Source: Persicitalea sp963716085 (GTDB lineage: Bacteria > Bacteroidota > Bacteroidia > Cytophagales > Spirosomataceae). Taken from it: DNA of 64,000 nucleotides. Numbering within the stretch: position 1 is the first letter of the stretch; every line of letters begins with the position of its first letter. The stretch spans positions 124,001 through 188,000 of the forward strand of contig OY970288.1 in NCBI GenBank assembly GCA_963716085.1, read 5' to 3'. The notes under the pieces are model-generated. The model was not told the DNA's origin, did no database searches, and saw nothing but the letters and a program-made list of their open reading frames with translations. Positions 51,020 to 59,362 of the stretch are shown here, piece after piece. The translations under genes were made by a program, and so were the position numbers.

Positions 51020-52663
51020 ATGCAACGAAGAAAATTCATGCAACTTTCCGGCTTGGCAACGGGCGCGGCGATGCTGCCGTTTGGCCTGGTCATGGGCCGC
51101 GAAGTCGATGCCGCCCAATTGCTGGAACCCGCCGCCGATGCCGCCGCCAAGAAACGCATGGCCGATATCGCCCTCAATGCTGCCAAAAGCAAAGGCGCTA
51201 CCTACACCGATGTCCGCATCGGCCGGTACTTGCAGCAGTACCTCTTCACCCGCGAGATGAAGGTGCAAAACGTCACCAACGCCGAATCGTACGGCATCGG
51301 CGTGCGCGTGATCGCTAATGGTACCTGGGGCTTTTCGGCGACCAGCGACGTGACGCCCGATGGCATCGCCAAGTGCGCTGAAACCGCCGTGGCCATCGCC
51401 AAGGCCAATTCCAAAATCCAGACCGAACCCGTCATCCTCGCCCCGCAGAAAGGCGTGGGCGAGGTGAGTTGGCAGACGCCCATCACCAAAAATGCCTTCG
51501 AGATTCCGGTCAAGGAAAAGATCGACCTGCTGATGAAAGTCAACGGCGCGGCGATGAAAAACGGCGCGGGCTTCGTGACCTCCAACCTGTTTCTGGTCAA
51601 CGAGCAAAAGTACTTCGCCTCCACCGACGGCTCTTACATCGACCAGGACATCCACCGGATTTGGCCCACGTTCACCGTCACGGCCATCGACAAAGCCGCC
51701 GGAAAGTTCAAGACCCGCGACGCCATCAGCTCGCCGATGGGCATGGGCTACGAGTACCTCGACGGCCTGGCTTCCGAGAAAATCCCCGGCCCCAACGGTC
51801 TGGTCGGCTACCGCAACTCCTACGACATGGTCGAAGATGCCACCAACGCCGCCAAGCAGGCCAAGGAAAAAATCACGGCTAAGTCGGTCACAGCGGGTAA
51901 GTACGATTTGGTACTTGACCCCAACCACCTGGGTCTAACGATCCACGAGTCCGTCGGTCACCCACTCGAACTCGACCGGGTGCTGGGCTACGAGGCCAAC
52001 TACGCCGGCACGAGCTTCGCCACGCTTGACAAATGGAAGGCGGGCGATTTCGCCTACGGCAGCAAGGAGGTCACCATCGTGGCCGATAGAACCCAGGACA
52101 ACACGCTCGGCAAGGTCGGCTACGACGACGAGGGCGTACCGGGCAAAGAGTGGAACCTCATCAAAGACGGCATTCTGGTCAACTACCAAGCCATCCGCGA
52201 CCAGGTGCATATCATCAATGAAAAAGAATCGCAGGGCTGCTGCTACGCCGATAGCTGGGATTCCGTGCAGTTCCAGCGGATGCCGAACGTATCGCTAAAA
52301 CCCGGCACCGAGAAGCGCAGCGTGCTGGACATGATCAAAGGCGTGGACAAGGGTATCTACATCATCGGGCGCGGCTCGTACTCCATCGACCAGCAGCGGT
52401 ACAATTTCCAGTTTGGCGGACAGCTATTCTACGAAATCAAAAATGGCGAAATCGTCGGGATGCTCGACGACGTGGCCTACCAGTCCAACACCCAGGAATT
52501 CTGGAATTCGTGCGCCCAACGTTGCGACGCCGACGACTATCGCACCTTCGGCTCGTTCTTCGACGGTAAGGGCCAACCCGCCCAAATCAGCGCCGTCTCC
52601 CACGGCAGCGCCACCACGCGGTTCAATGGCGTCAATGTGATTAATACGGGGAGGAAGATTTAA
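51020..52663 (+). CDS. tldD: TldD-like metallopeptidase with Tat-type signal
   Basis: 547 residues. The metal-binding HExxxH is HESVGH (His309, Glu310, His314) with C-terminal Cys in the ligand region (NSCAQRC). TldD pairs with TldE/PmbA, encoded just downstream, to cut short unfolded peptides. The N terminus MQRRKFMQLSGLATGAAMLPFGLVMG has the twin-arginine pattern RRKFMQ and a hydrophobic stretch, so this copy is predicted to be exported; E. coli TldD is cytoplasmic. Confidence 0.92.
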   Translation: MQRRKFMQLSGLATGAAMLPFGLVMGREVDAAQLLEPAADAAAKKRMADIALNAAKSKGATYTDVRIGRYLQQYLFTREMKVQNVTNAESYGIGVRVIANGTWGFSATSDVTPDGIAKCAETAVAIAKANSKIQTEPVILAPQKGVGEVSWQTPITKNAFEIPVKEKIDLLMKVNGAAMKNGAGFVTSNLFLVNEQKYFASTDGSYIDQDIHRIWPTFTVTAIDKAAGKFKTRDAISSPMGMGYEYLDGLASEKIPGPNGLVGYRNSYDMVEDATNAAKQAKEKITAKSVTAGKYDLVLDPNHLGLTIHESVGHPLELDRVLGYEANYAGTSFATLDKWKAGDFAYGSKEVTIVADRTQDNTLGKVGYDDEGVPGKEWNLIKDGILVNYQAIRDQVHIINEKESQGCCYADSWDSVQFQRMPNVSLKPGTEKRSVLDMIKGVDKGIYIIGRGSYSIDQQRYNFQFGGQLFYEIKNGEIVGMLDDVAYQSNTQEFWNSCAQRCDADDYRTFGSFFDGKGQPAQISAVSHGSATTRFNGVNVINTGRKI

Positions 52664-52665
52664 TG

Positions 52666-52694
52666 AGTTGACAGTTGACGGTGGACAGTGGAGA
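52666..52694. repeat. GTCCACTGTC-type intergenic repeat, copy 2
   Basis: Inverse orientation of the run at 17121-17152 (GAGTTGACAGTTGACGGTGG and onwards). Two transitions over about 25 aligned bases. Confidence 0.7.
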
Positions 52695-52764
52695 GTTAGC
52701 TTTTGACTCGCTACCTTCAACTTATAGACTGCTAATGATAGCGTCAAAGTTCTATATCGAGCGA

Positions 52765-52900
52765 GCCTCGGAGAGGCGTAACCTTTGTAGAGAAAGAAAT
52801 TCTCCCACATTACCGCAAAGCCTCGGAGAGGCGCAACGTTTGTGCCAAACGACATCCCCCAAAACAAAAGCCTCGGACCCGGCCGATAGAGGCGCAACAT
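52765..52900. repeat. Hairpin array, copy 2
   Basis: Three units start at 52765, 52820 and 52870, spaced 55 and 50 bases. The first two have the hairpin GCCTCGGAGAGGC followed by GTAACCTTTGTAGAG or GCAACGTTTGTG; the third has a longer interrupted arm (GCCTCGGA to AGAGGC) followed by GCAACATTTACC. Same family as 31392-31541. It fills most of the tldD-tldE gap. Confidence 0.85.
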
Positions 52901-52921
52901 TTACCTAATCATCGACTTAAA

Positions 52922-54241
52922 ATGGCAACCCTGAATAGAGAAGAAGCTAAAAAAATAATCGACAAAGTCCTTTCCTACTCCAAAGCCGACGAGGCGAGCG
53001 TGGGGTTGGGCGGCAACCGCCGGGGCAACATCCGCTACGCCCGCAACTCGGTGAGTACCAGTGGTGAATCCGAAAACTTATCGTTGGCCGTTACGTCGGT
53101 GTTCGGCAAGCAGTCCGGCACGGCGACGATCAACGAGTTTGACGACGTTTCGCTGGAAAAAACCGTGCGCCGGGCCGAGGAAATCGCGCAACTTGCGCCC
53201 GAAAACCCGGAATACGTGCCCATGCTCGGCCCGCAAAAATACCTCGAACCCAAAGGCTATGTGGAGGCGACGGCCAAAATCGACCCCGCCTACCGCGCGC
53301 AGGCCGCGTTCGACAGCCTCGATCCCTGCCGCAAGAAGAACTTAGTGGCGGCGGGCTATCTCGAAGATTCTGTCGGCTTTGGCGCCATCGGCAACAGCAA
53401 GGGGCTGTTTGGCTACAATCCTTCGACCTCGGTGGACTTCTCGATCACCGTCCGCACCGCCGACGGGCTGGGCTCGGGCTACGCCATCCGCGACGTCAAC
53501 GACGTAACCAAACTCAGCACCAAAGCCGCCACCGAAATCGCGATGCAGAAGGCGCTGGCCTCGGTCGACGCCCGCGCGCTGGAACCTGGCAAATACACCG
53601 TGATTCTGGAACCCGCCGCCGCCGTGGACCTGCTCAGCAATATGATGCGTAATTTCGACGCCCGCTCCGCCGACGAAGGCCGTAGCTTCCTGAGCAAAAA
53701 GGGCGGTGAAACGCGCCTGGGCGAAAAACTCTTCGACGAGCGCGTCAACATCTACTCCGACCCGATGAACCTCGAAATTCCCGGCTCACCCTACAGCGGC
53801 GGCGACGGACGCCCCCAAACCAAGATGTCGTGGATCGAGAACGGCGCGGTCAAGGCCATGTACGCCTCGCGCTACTGGTCGCAGACCAAGGGCGTGGCCG
53901 ACATCCCGTCGCCTTCGGGCTTCATCATGGCGGGCGGCACGCAGTCGCTGGCCGAGATGATCAAAAACACCGAAAAGGGCATTCTGGTCACGCGCTTCTG
54001 GTACATCCGCACCGTGGACCCGCAAACGCTGCTCTACACCGGCCTCACCCGCGACGGTACTTTCTACATCGAAAACGGCGTCATCAAGTACCCCGTCAAG
54101 AATTTCCGCTTCAACGAAAGCCCGGTCATCATGCTCAACAACCTCGAAGCAATGGGCGTCCCGCAAAGGATTGGCGGGAATTTAGTGCCGCCGCTGAAGA
54201 TTCGGGACTTTACGTTTTCTAGTTTGTCGGACGCGGTTTAG
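52922..54241 (+). CDS. TldE/PmbA-like metallopeptidase partner
   Basis: 439 residues of the TldD/PmbA family without the HExxxH motif, as expected for the TldE subunit. Family features: NIRYARNSVSTSGESENLSLAVTSVFG, VILEPAAAVDLLSNMM and the C-terminal GLTRDGTFYIENGVIKYPVKNFRFNESPVIML. No signal peptide is visible, whereas the TldD partner has one. Located 258 bases downstream of tldD across a repeat array. Confidence 0.92.
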   Translation: MATLNREEAKKIIDKVLSYSKADEASVGLGGNRRGNIRYARNSVSTSGESENLSLAVTSVFGKQSGTATINEFDDVSLEKTVRRAEEIAQLAPENPEYVPMLGPQKYLEPKGYVEATAKIDPAYRAQAAFDSLDPCRKKNLVAAGYLEDSVGFGAIGNSKGLFGYNPSTSVDFSITVRTADGLGSGYAIRDVNDVTKLSTKAATEIAMQKALASVDARALEPGKYTVILEPAAAVDLLSNMMRNFDARSADEGRSFLSKKGGETRLGEKLFDERVNIYSDPMNLEIPGSPYSGGDGRPQTKMSWIENGAVKAMYASRYWSQTKGVADIPSPSGFIMAGGTQSLAEMIKNTEKGILVTRFWYIRTVDPQTLLYTGLTRDGTFYIENGVIKYPVKNFRFNESPVIMLNNLEAMGVPQRIGGNLVPPLKIRDFTFSSLSDAV

Positions 54242-54325
54242 GGCAATTTTGAATGAGTGATTGAGAGAATAATTTTAGGAATTGTTTTAAATTGGCTCAT
54301 TCTTCTACATTTAGAGATAGAACCT

Positions 54326-54565
54326 ATGGCTATCATCACCTTAGAAGTACCCGACCAGGAGGTACACTTTATCGAGGAACTCTTTCAGCGATTTTCCTTT
54401 CCTGTCAAAATTTTAGAAATTGAACTTGACGTGGATGCAGCGGAGGACGAGGACACTGACGAGTAAGTGATCGCCTACATCAAGTAAGGGTTGCGGCAGA
54501 TGCGACTTGTAGAACAAGGCAAGATGAAGAGCCGTACGGCTCATGAATTTCTGGAAGAGCTGTGA
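54326..54565 (+). pseudogene. Antitoxin remnant with two in-frame stops
   Basis: ATG 54326 opens a frame with MAIITLEVPDQEVHF, reads to TAA at 54464, continues in the same frame as VIAYIK to a second TAA at 54485, then GLRQMRLVEQGKMKSRTAHEFLEEL to TGA at 54563. The last part resembles the C terminus of antitoxins of RelE-type toxins. No frameshift is needed: both stops are point changes, so this is a decayed gene of about 79 codons. Confidence 0.7.
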
Positions 54566-54636
54566 GTTACCAAGTCGATACCATCGCTCATTTTGAGAGA
54601 GAAGCGAATACTTCATCATCTCAAAAACTCAAACCG
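54562..54636 (+). pseudogene. RelE-type toxin, N-terminal fragment
   Basis: GTG 54562 overlaps the antitoxin TGA, as in intact toxin-antitoxin pairs. SYQVDTIAHFEREANTSS is a typical start of RelE/YafQ-like toxins (YQVxTTxHFERE). After about 24 codons the similarity ends and an unrelated small gene begins in the same frame at 54637. Confidence 0.65.
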
Positions 54637-54807
54637 ATGAAAGATAACGAAAGGAATATCCGGGAAAGGCAGATAGTCAGCGAATACCAGGCTGTACAAA
54701 AGAAACTCGACCAGGCAAACGAAACGCTGAAACCTTTCACAAAAGAACAAATTAGAGAAGCCTTTGAGAAGGCCCGAAGTGAGAAGCAGGATAAGGCGCA
54801 TCTGTAA
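54637..54807 (+). CDS. Small helical protein of unknown function
   Basis: 56 residues, very charged (NERNIRERQIVSEYQAVQKKLDQANETLKPFTKEQIREAFEKARSE is mostly helix). It follows the toxin fragment in the same frame and precedes another small gene by 21 bases. Not recognised; it may belong to the next gene as a pair. Confidence 0.5.
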   Translation: MKDNERNIRERQIVSEYQAVQKKLDQANETLKPFTKEQIREAFEKARSEKQDKAHL

Positions 54808-54828
54808 CAACATAGTTCACAACACTGA

Positions 54829-55035
54829 ATGGAGACCGGAGAACCAATAGAAACAATCCCGCCCATGCGGCGAGGGGCCAACTCTTACAAGCCCGAAGAC
54901 ATCCGGCGGTGGGGCGTTCAACGGTTTATGGATGAAGTGGCACCTAAACTCCCTTTTGAGATGCCTGACTTTGGTTTTTCGGAGGAAGAGAATAAGTGTA
55001 TGGATGAGCTTTTGAAGGAGGAACGAGAATCCTGA
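54829..55035 (+). CDS. Small protein of unknown function
   Basis: 68 residues (start METGEPIETIPPMRRGANSYKPEDIRRWG). Acidic, no signal peptide. The position directly after the 56-residue gene suggests a two-gene unit of unknown role in the accessory island. Confidence 0.5.
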   Translation: METGEPIETIPPMRRGANSYKPEDIRRWGVQRFMDEVAPKLPFEMPDFGFSEEENKCMDELLKEERES

Positions 55036-55176
55036 GACAGCGGACTTCGCAGGGACGCTAAGTAGCTTTTGCTTGGATCGCGTTGCAAACACGAGGTGAC
55101 GCAACCCCGATCATAGATTACGATTAGAAAAGATTTATCGGTATAAGTAATTTTTTATAAAAAATTTTATTTATCA

Positions 55177-57147
55177 ATGGAAGAACTATTTAGAACAATA
55201 AACGGATTTAATGAATCAGAAACTGTACTATTTTGGGCTGTAATTTTTGCAGTAATATTTTTGATTTCTTTATTTATTTGGACATTCTTATCTAATAAGA
55301 AAAATATTAAAAATCCAGAAACAGCAAAAGCTAAAATTGAGGGTGGGGAAACTATTTTTCAAGAAAGTAGAAATGAAGAACGAGGATCAACAATCAAAGT
55401 ATTGACGTCATATCCAATAATAAAGGATGAGAATAATAATTCTACTAATGAAGTAAAAGAACTTGATGTTATTTATAAAGAGGAAAAAGTTGAAAATCAA
55501 GAAATAAATCTCGATATAAAAGAAAATAATATTAAAGAAATTGATATACTTAAAGAGCAAAATTTTGAGAACACAAAAAAACCAATAGAAACGGAAAGAG
55601 AAAAGCGTATTGAAGTTTCTGATACAATATTGGTAGATAAACTATTAAGAGATCAGATACTAGAAACTATCGAGGAAACTGAGAAGTCTGATAGAAATAT
55701 TATTTATGTCGATTATGACTTTCCAAAGGATAATATTATAAATTCTTACCCAATATTGATGTTTCCAAAAAAGGGTACGATAATAAGGAGCCATAGAATT
55801 GGGAAGTCAAAGAGAAGAGGTCATAAAGAGGAATCCTTTCAAAGGTCTATTTCTATATATTTTGGAGATTCTTTTGAAGTTTTAGGTAATGCGAGACTCA
55901 ACACGGGTAAGGGAACGAGACCTTTTGAACCTGATATTGCGATCATAGGCAAAGCAAGTTCATCTAGGCTGAGAATAGATATTGAGATTGATGAACCTTA
56001 CGCTGCATTATCTCGAAAGCCGATACATTGCGATGGCGAGGATAGAAACCGAGATATCTATTTCATTGATAGAGGTTGGATAGTAATTCGTTTTTCGGAA
56101 CATCAAGTGCATTTATTTGAAAAGAAATGTTTAAAATTCATCGTTGAAATAATACAAAGTATTGATCCATCCTATAAATTTCCTTTTACATTTAATGAAA
56201 TATCAGATTTGCCCCCTGAAAGTCTTTGGGATTTAGTTCAAGCTCAAAAATGGGAAAATATCAAATATCGTGAAGAATATTTAGAACACACATTTCTACC
56301 CATAGAGGAAAAGCCCGAAAAAGTTGATAGAGATTTTAATGAGCAAGAGTTATTGGAGGAAGGTTTAGTTCAACCTACTCAAATTGGAGTTGTCGACACA
56401 AAATTGGGAAGCGGCTTTAATCCAACTAACGCCCACCCGCGAGATGAAAGGATCTGTTTTTATCCTGACCAACACATATATACAATTGATAAAGTTCCTG
56501 CTACGTCAGTAACTACATTAATATCGAAATTCTTTCCTGAATTCGATGCATACGGTAAAGCTTCAACGCTAAGTACAAAACATCCATTATTTGGTATGAA
56601 AGTTGAGGAGATTGTGCGTATTTGGAGAGAAAACGGAACAGAAGCAGCTGGCAAAGGAACACTTTTACATGAACAGATAGAGAAGTTCTACCTAGGAGAG
56701 GATTTTACTAAAACTGAGGAGTTTCATTTGTTTGGAAAGTTCGTAGCAGATCATACAGAAATAAATCCACACAGAAGCGAGTGGAGAATTTTTGATGAGG
56801 ATTACAATATTGCTGGAACCATTGACTTGATTTCAAAAAATGGAGAAGAATGTGAAATTTATGACTGGAAAAGGAGCAAAAAAGTTATTAATGTAGCCAC
56901 TGGAAAACCTATTTCGGAAGATTCATGGGGTAACGTAGGCATTGGAAAACTTAGTAGTATCGACGATACGAGCTACAACCGCTATTGCATACAGCAAAGT
57001 ATCTATAAATATATACTGGAAAAAAGATACGATTTGAAAATTTCAAAGATGTATTTGATCGTACTGTATCCTGAATACCCGAAGTACTATAAAGTGGACG
57101 TTCCATACCGTAAGGATGTAGCTGAATATATCCTCAACACTTTGTAA
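55177..57147 (+). CDS. Membrane-anchored protein with two nuclease-like domains
   Basis: 656 residues, very AT-rich compared with all neighbours. Order: membrane helix VLFWAVIFAVIFLISLFIWTFL (about 18-39); charged linker (about 40-170) rich in Lys, Glu, Asn; a DUF559/Vsr-like domain (about 180-330) with PFEPDIAII (Asp253), IEIDEPY (Glu270, Asp272) and GWIVIRFSEHQV; then a RecB/Cas4-like PD-(D/E)xK domain (about 425-650) with ATSVTTLISKFFP, LLHEQIEKFY (His498), GTIDLIS (Asp550) and YDWKRSKK (Asp563, Lys565). The first domain has no Lys at the usual place, so it could be degraded or noncanonical. Two different nuclease cores on a membrane anchor fit a defence effector. No family name is recognised. 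Confidence 0.75.
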   Translation: MEELFRTINGFNESETVLFWAVIFAVIFLISLFIWTFLSNKKNIKNPETAKAKIEGGETIFQESRNEERGSTIKVLTSYPIIKDENNNSTNEVKELDVIYKEEKVENQEINLDIKENNIKEIDILKEQNFENTKKPIETEREKRIEVSDTILVDKLLRDQILETIEETEKSDRNIIYVDYDFPKDNIINSYPILMFPKKGTIIRSHRIGKSKRRGHKEESFQRSISIYFGDSFEVLGNARLNTGKGTRPFEPDIAIIGKASSSRLRIDIEIDEPYAALSRKPIHCDGEDRNRDIYFIDRGWIVIRFSEHQVHLFEKKCLKFIVEIIQSIDPSYKFPFTFNEISDLPPESLWDLVQAQKWENIKYREEYLEHTFLPIEEKPEKVDRDFNEQELLEEGLVQPTQIGVVDTKLGSGFNPTNAHPRDERICFYPDQHIYTIDKVPATSVTTLISKFFPEFDAYGKASTLSTKHPLFGMKVEEIVRIWRENGTEAAGKGTLLHEQIEKFYLGEDFTKTEEFHLFGKFVADHTEINPHRSEWRIFDEDYNIAGTIDLISKNGEECEIYDWKRSKKVINVATGKPISEDSWGNVGIGKLSSIDDTSYNRYCIQQSIYKYILEKRYDLKISKMYLIVLYPEYPKYYKVDVPYRKDVAEYILNTL

Positions 57148-57159
57148 AGTTTTATTCGG

Positions 57160-57200
57160 CCGTTGTGCGGGGTCTTCCGAAGGATGACCGCGCACCAAAG
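57160..57200. repeat. GCCGTTGTGCGGGG repeat, copy 1
   Basis: About 40 bases, beginning GCCGTTGTGCGGGGTCTTCC and ending GACCGCGCACCAAAG. A nearly identical copy (one base shorter and one or two substitutions) is at 61524-61564. Confidence 0.85.
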
Positions 57201-57257
57201 ATAAAAAGGCCTTTTGTAAAGGCTCCGCTGCCAAGTTTACGCCAACGCCAGAAAGCC
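57201..57257. repeat. Cassette-flanking diverged repeat, left copy
   Basis: ATAAAAAGGC, then CCGCT, AGTTTACGCC and GAAAGCCA elements. The same order recurs at 57960-58017, on the other side of the VapBC pair. Confidence 0.5.
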
Positions 57258-57306
57258 AGCAATCAGTCGCTCCGTTCCTTTTCCTTATATTTGAGAAAAA
57301 ACGACT

Positions 57307-57585
57307 ATGAACGCGCTACGCCAATTCGTTACGTCCAGTGATGGCATCATCCAAATCGAGGTACCTGCCGAGTACACCAAGCGGCGGTTGGAAATTATCA
57401 TCCTGCCCGCTGATGATATCAGTCGCGCCGCAAATAATGAGGAGGGAACCATCGTGAAATCATCGGAAAGCTTACAAGAGGCGCATCGTATCATCGATGA
57501 AGGAGGCGGGATCGAAAACCCAACAGAATTCTTAGCTGATTTCGAGCGGAGTCGCCAGGATCGCCCGCTACCCTTTCGAGACTGA
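57307..57585 (+). CDS. VapB-like antitoxin
   Basis: 92 residues. QFVTSSDGIIQIEVPAEYTKRRLEIIILPADD is the start used by antitoxins of PIN toxins in Bacteroidota; the C terminus (ENPTEFLADFERSRQDRPLPFRD) is the toxin-binding tail. It is eight bases before the toxin gene. Confidence 0.8.
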   Translation: MNALRQFVTSSDGIIQIEVPAEYTKRRLEIIILPADDISRAANNEEGTIVKSSESLQEAHRIIDEGGGIENPTEFLADFERSRQDRPLPFRD

Positions 57586-57593
57586 TTTTCACT

Positions 57594-57959
57594 ATGCGCG
57601 TCCTCGACAGTAACCTCATCATTTATTCAGCCCTGCCTGAATTCGAGTACTTACGACCTTTGATAAAGGCCGCAGACAGCCGCGCCTCCCTTTTTTCAAA
57701 ATTAGAAGTGCTAGGCTTTCACGGCTTAGACGCAAAAAGCAAGCGGTACTTTGAAAACGTATTTTACAGCCTCCCGCTTTTTCAAATTACCGATACGATA
57801 CTATCGACGGCAATTGAACTCCGTCAGCAACGTAAAATGTCGGCGGGAGATGCTATTATCGCGGCTACGGCGTTACAGTATGATTTTGAACTTCACACCC
57901 GAAATGTGTCAGATTTCAAGTGGATTTCCGGTTTGAAAGTGGTAAACCCTATCCCATAA
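57594..57959 (+). CDS. PIN-domain toxin (VapC-like)
   Basis: 121 residues with PIN acidic residues: Asp5 in VLDSNLIIYSA, Glu in SKLEVLGFHGL, Asp in SAGDAIIAATAL and DFKW at the end. It appears complete and should act as an RNase kept in check by the upstream antitoxin. Confidence 0.88.
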   Translation: MRVLDSNLIIYSALPEFEYLRPLIKAADSRASLFSKLEVLGFHGLDAKSKRYFENVFYSLPLFQITDTILSTAIELRQQRKMSAGDAIIAATALQYDFELHTRNVSDFKWISGLKVVNPIP

Positions 57960-58017
57960 ATAAAAGGCTATCTAAGGCCTTGCCGCTAGGTTTACGCCTT
58001 CGCCGAGCAACAAGCCA
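57960..58017. repeat. Cassette-flanking diverged repeat, right copy
   Basis: ATAAAAGGC, TGCCGCT, GGTTTACGCC and AAGCCA in the same order and spacing as 57201-57257. Confidence 0.5.
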
Positions 58018-58083
58018 CCACGCCTGTAAAACGCGCCTCTTAACTCAGAAAATCGTTAGCTTTGGGTAAAAACAGCAGAACCC

Positions 58084-58320
58084 ATGACAATCTCCATTCC
58101 CGACGAGGTATTGGCACAGACCAAACTCTCGACCGATGAGCTGAAAATAGAATTGGCGGCCTACCTCTACGAAGAGCAGCGGCTAAGCATCGGAAAAGCG
58201 CGCAAGATTGCGGGTTTGGGCCTAATCGACTTCCAGAAGGAACTTGCGAAGCGCAGCATTTATCTTCACCTGACCATTGAGGACGTCGATACCGATCTGA
58301 GAAACCTCCGCAAGCTGTGA
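58084..58320 (+). CDS. UPF0175 family antitoxin
   Basis: 78 residues. MTISIPDEVLAQTKLSTDELKIELAAYLYEEQRLSIGKARKIAGL fits UPF0175, which pairs with DUF3368 PIN toxins. Its stop overlaps the GTG of the toxin gene. The partner is truncated, so this may be an orphan antitoxin. Confidence 0.85.
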   Translation: MTISIPDEVLAQTKLSTDELKIELAAYLYEEQRLSIGKARKIAGLGLIDFQKELAKRSIYLHLTIEDVDTDLRNLRKL

Positions 58321-58667
58321 CATTGATCATCAGCGATACCTCGCCCGTCACTAACTTGATAAAAATAGGGCGTTTATCATTGTTGCGCGACGTATACGGG
58401 CAAATCATTATTCCAAGTCAGTTTACGATAAACTGTGTGAGATCGCGAATGAAAGACAAAAAAGCAGCCGGATGGTCGGCCCCGCTGTACTACCCGAAGT
58501 ATAAACGGCACTTCCAAGTCACCCCACTCAAAACAACTCCACCGCCAACAGCCCTCTCTGATTATTCATACAATCTCGCACCGAAGAATAGCGGTACTTC
58601 CAAGGCTCACCGTACAACGACGGCGTCAAATGTCTTGGTTATCTATCTGATAAATAGGTATATTTGA
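58317..58667 (+). pseudogene. DUF3368 PIN toxin, truncated
   Basis: GTG start. The first about 36 residues LIISDTSPVTNLIKIGRLSLLRDVYGQIIIPSQF match DUF3368 toxins, but after SQF the chain diverges to unrelated sequence and ends after 116 residues. The remaining acidic PIN residues are lost. A deletion or recombination near 58430 is likely. Confidence 0.8.
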
Positions 58668-58700
58668 AGCGACAGTGCGTCGCCAAAAACCTGTCACACC

Positions 58701-59090
58701 ATGAAACCGATAATCCAGGAGATCACCAACCTCATCCGCCAAACCGTCAACCAAGTGGATGACAAGGCGGAGGTTATCCTGTACGGCTCCCGCGCCAGGG
58801 GGGACGAGCGGGCGGATTCGGATTGGGACATTCTGGTACTTACGGATTATCAAGTGGATTTAGCCAAAGAGCGGGCATTCCGCTATCCCTTATACGACCT
58901 GGCCCTTGAACTGGAAGAGGATTTTTCTGTCTTCGTGTACTCCAAAAATGAGTGGCATACCCGGCAGAGGACTACCCCCTTTTATGAAAACGTATCCCAG
59001 GAAGGCGTTCTCTTACGACTGGCGAAGAAAGGAAACAGTACGTTCTGCACCGAATCGAGACAGCCTACGCTACATTTTTTCATGCTGTGA
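58701..59090 (+). CDS. MNT-type nucleotidyltransferase antitoxin
   Basis: 129 residues. GSRARGDERADSDWDILVL carries the GSxxxG-x(n)-DxD nucleotidyltransferase motif. Proteins of this group modify (AMPylate) the partner HEPN toxin or act as antitoxin. The C terminus runs past the usual family end into sequence overlapping the HEPN remnant, probably because the junction changed. Confidence 0.88.
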   Translation: MKPIIQEITNLIRQTVNQVDDKAEVILYGSRARGDERADSDWDILVLTDYQVDLAKERAFRYPLYDLALELEEDFSVFVYSKNEWHTRQRTTPFYENVSQEGVLLRLAKKGNSTFCTESRQPTLHFFML

Positions 59091-59362
59091 GCGCTTTGTT
59101 GACAGCAAACGGAATTCAGGCTAAAACTCACGGCGCACTAAAAGGGAATTTTGCGCTTCATTTTGTAAAAACGGGCATACTTGACCCAAAGTTCAGTAAG
59201 CTTTTGTCTGAACTTTTCGACAACAGGCAGAAAGGGGATTACGGAAACGCTGCTTCTTTCGAAGCAGAAACCATAAGAACTTACTTTGAGCCTGTACACG
59301 AAATGATTGAACAAATAGAACTGAAAGTGAAGGCCGGATTCAGCCAGTCGAATGCTGAATAG
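59024..59362 (+). pseudogene. HEPN toxin remnant with internal deletion
   Basis: In the frame read from 59024: EERKQYVLHRIETAYAT, then at once FFHAVSALLTANGIQAKTH, KGNFALHFVKTGIL, FDNRQKGDYGNA. In intact HEPN partners, about 30 residues with an R-x-YYA segment lie between these blocks, so the catalytic Arg part is missing. The first codons overlap the MNT gene, and no clear start codon remains; GTG 59087 is the only restart. The pair would be inactive as a toxin. Confidence 0.75.

Noticed and set aside
52765..52900. CRISPR array
   Set aside because: Only three imperfect units, the third interrupted, and each unit is a short hairpin. It fits the interspersed hairpin family better.
55149..55166. 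Operator palindrome AATTTTTTATAAAAAATT before the AT-rich gene
   Set aside because: Palindromes of only A and T arise easily in DNA of this composition, so no regulatory role can be argued.
57160..58017. Integron attC sites between the small gene cassettes
   Set aside because: The flanking repeats lack the attC core sites and the paired L and R boxes, and no integrase gene is in the window.
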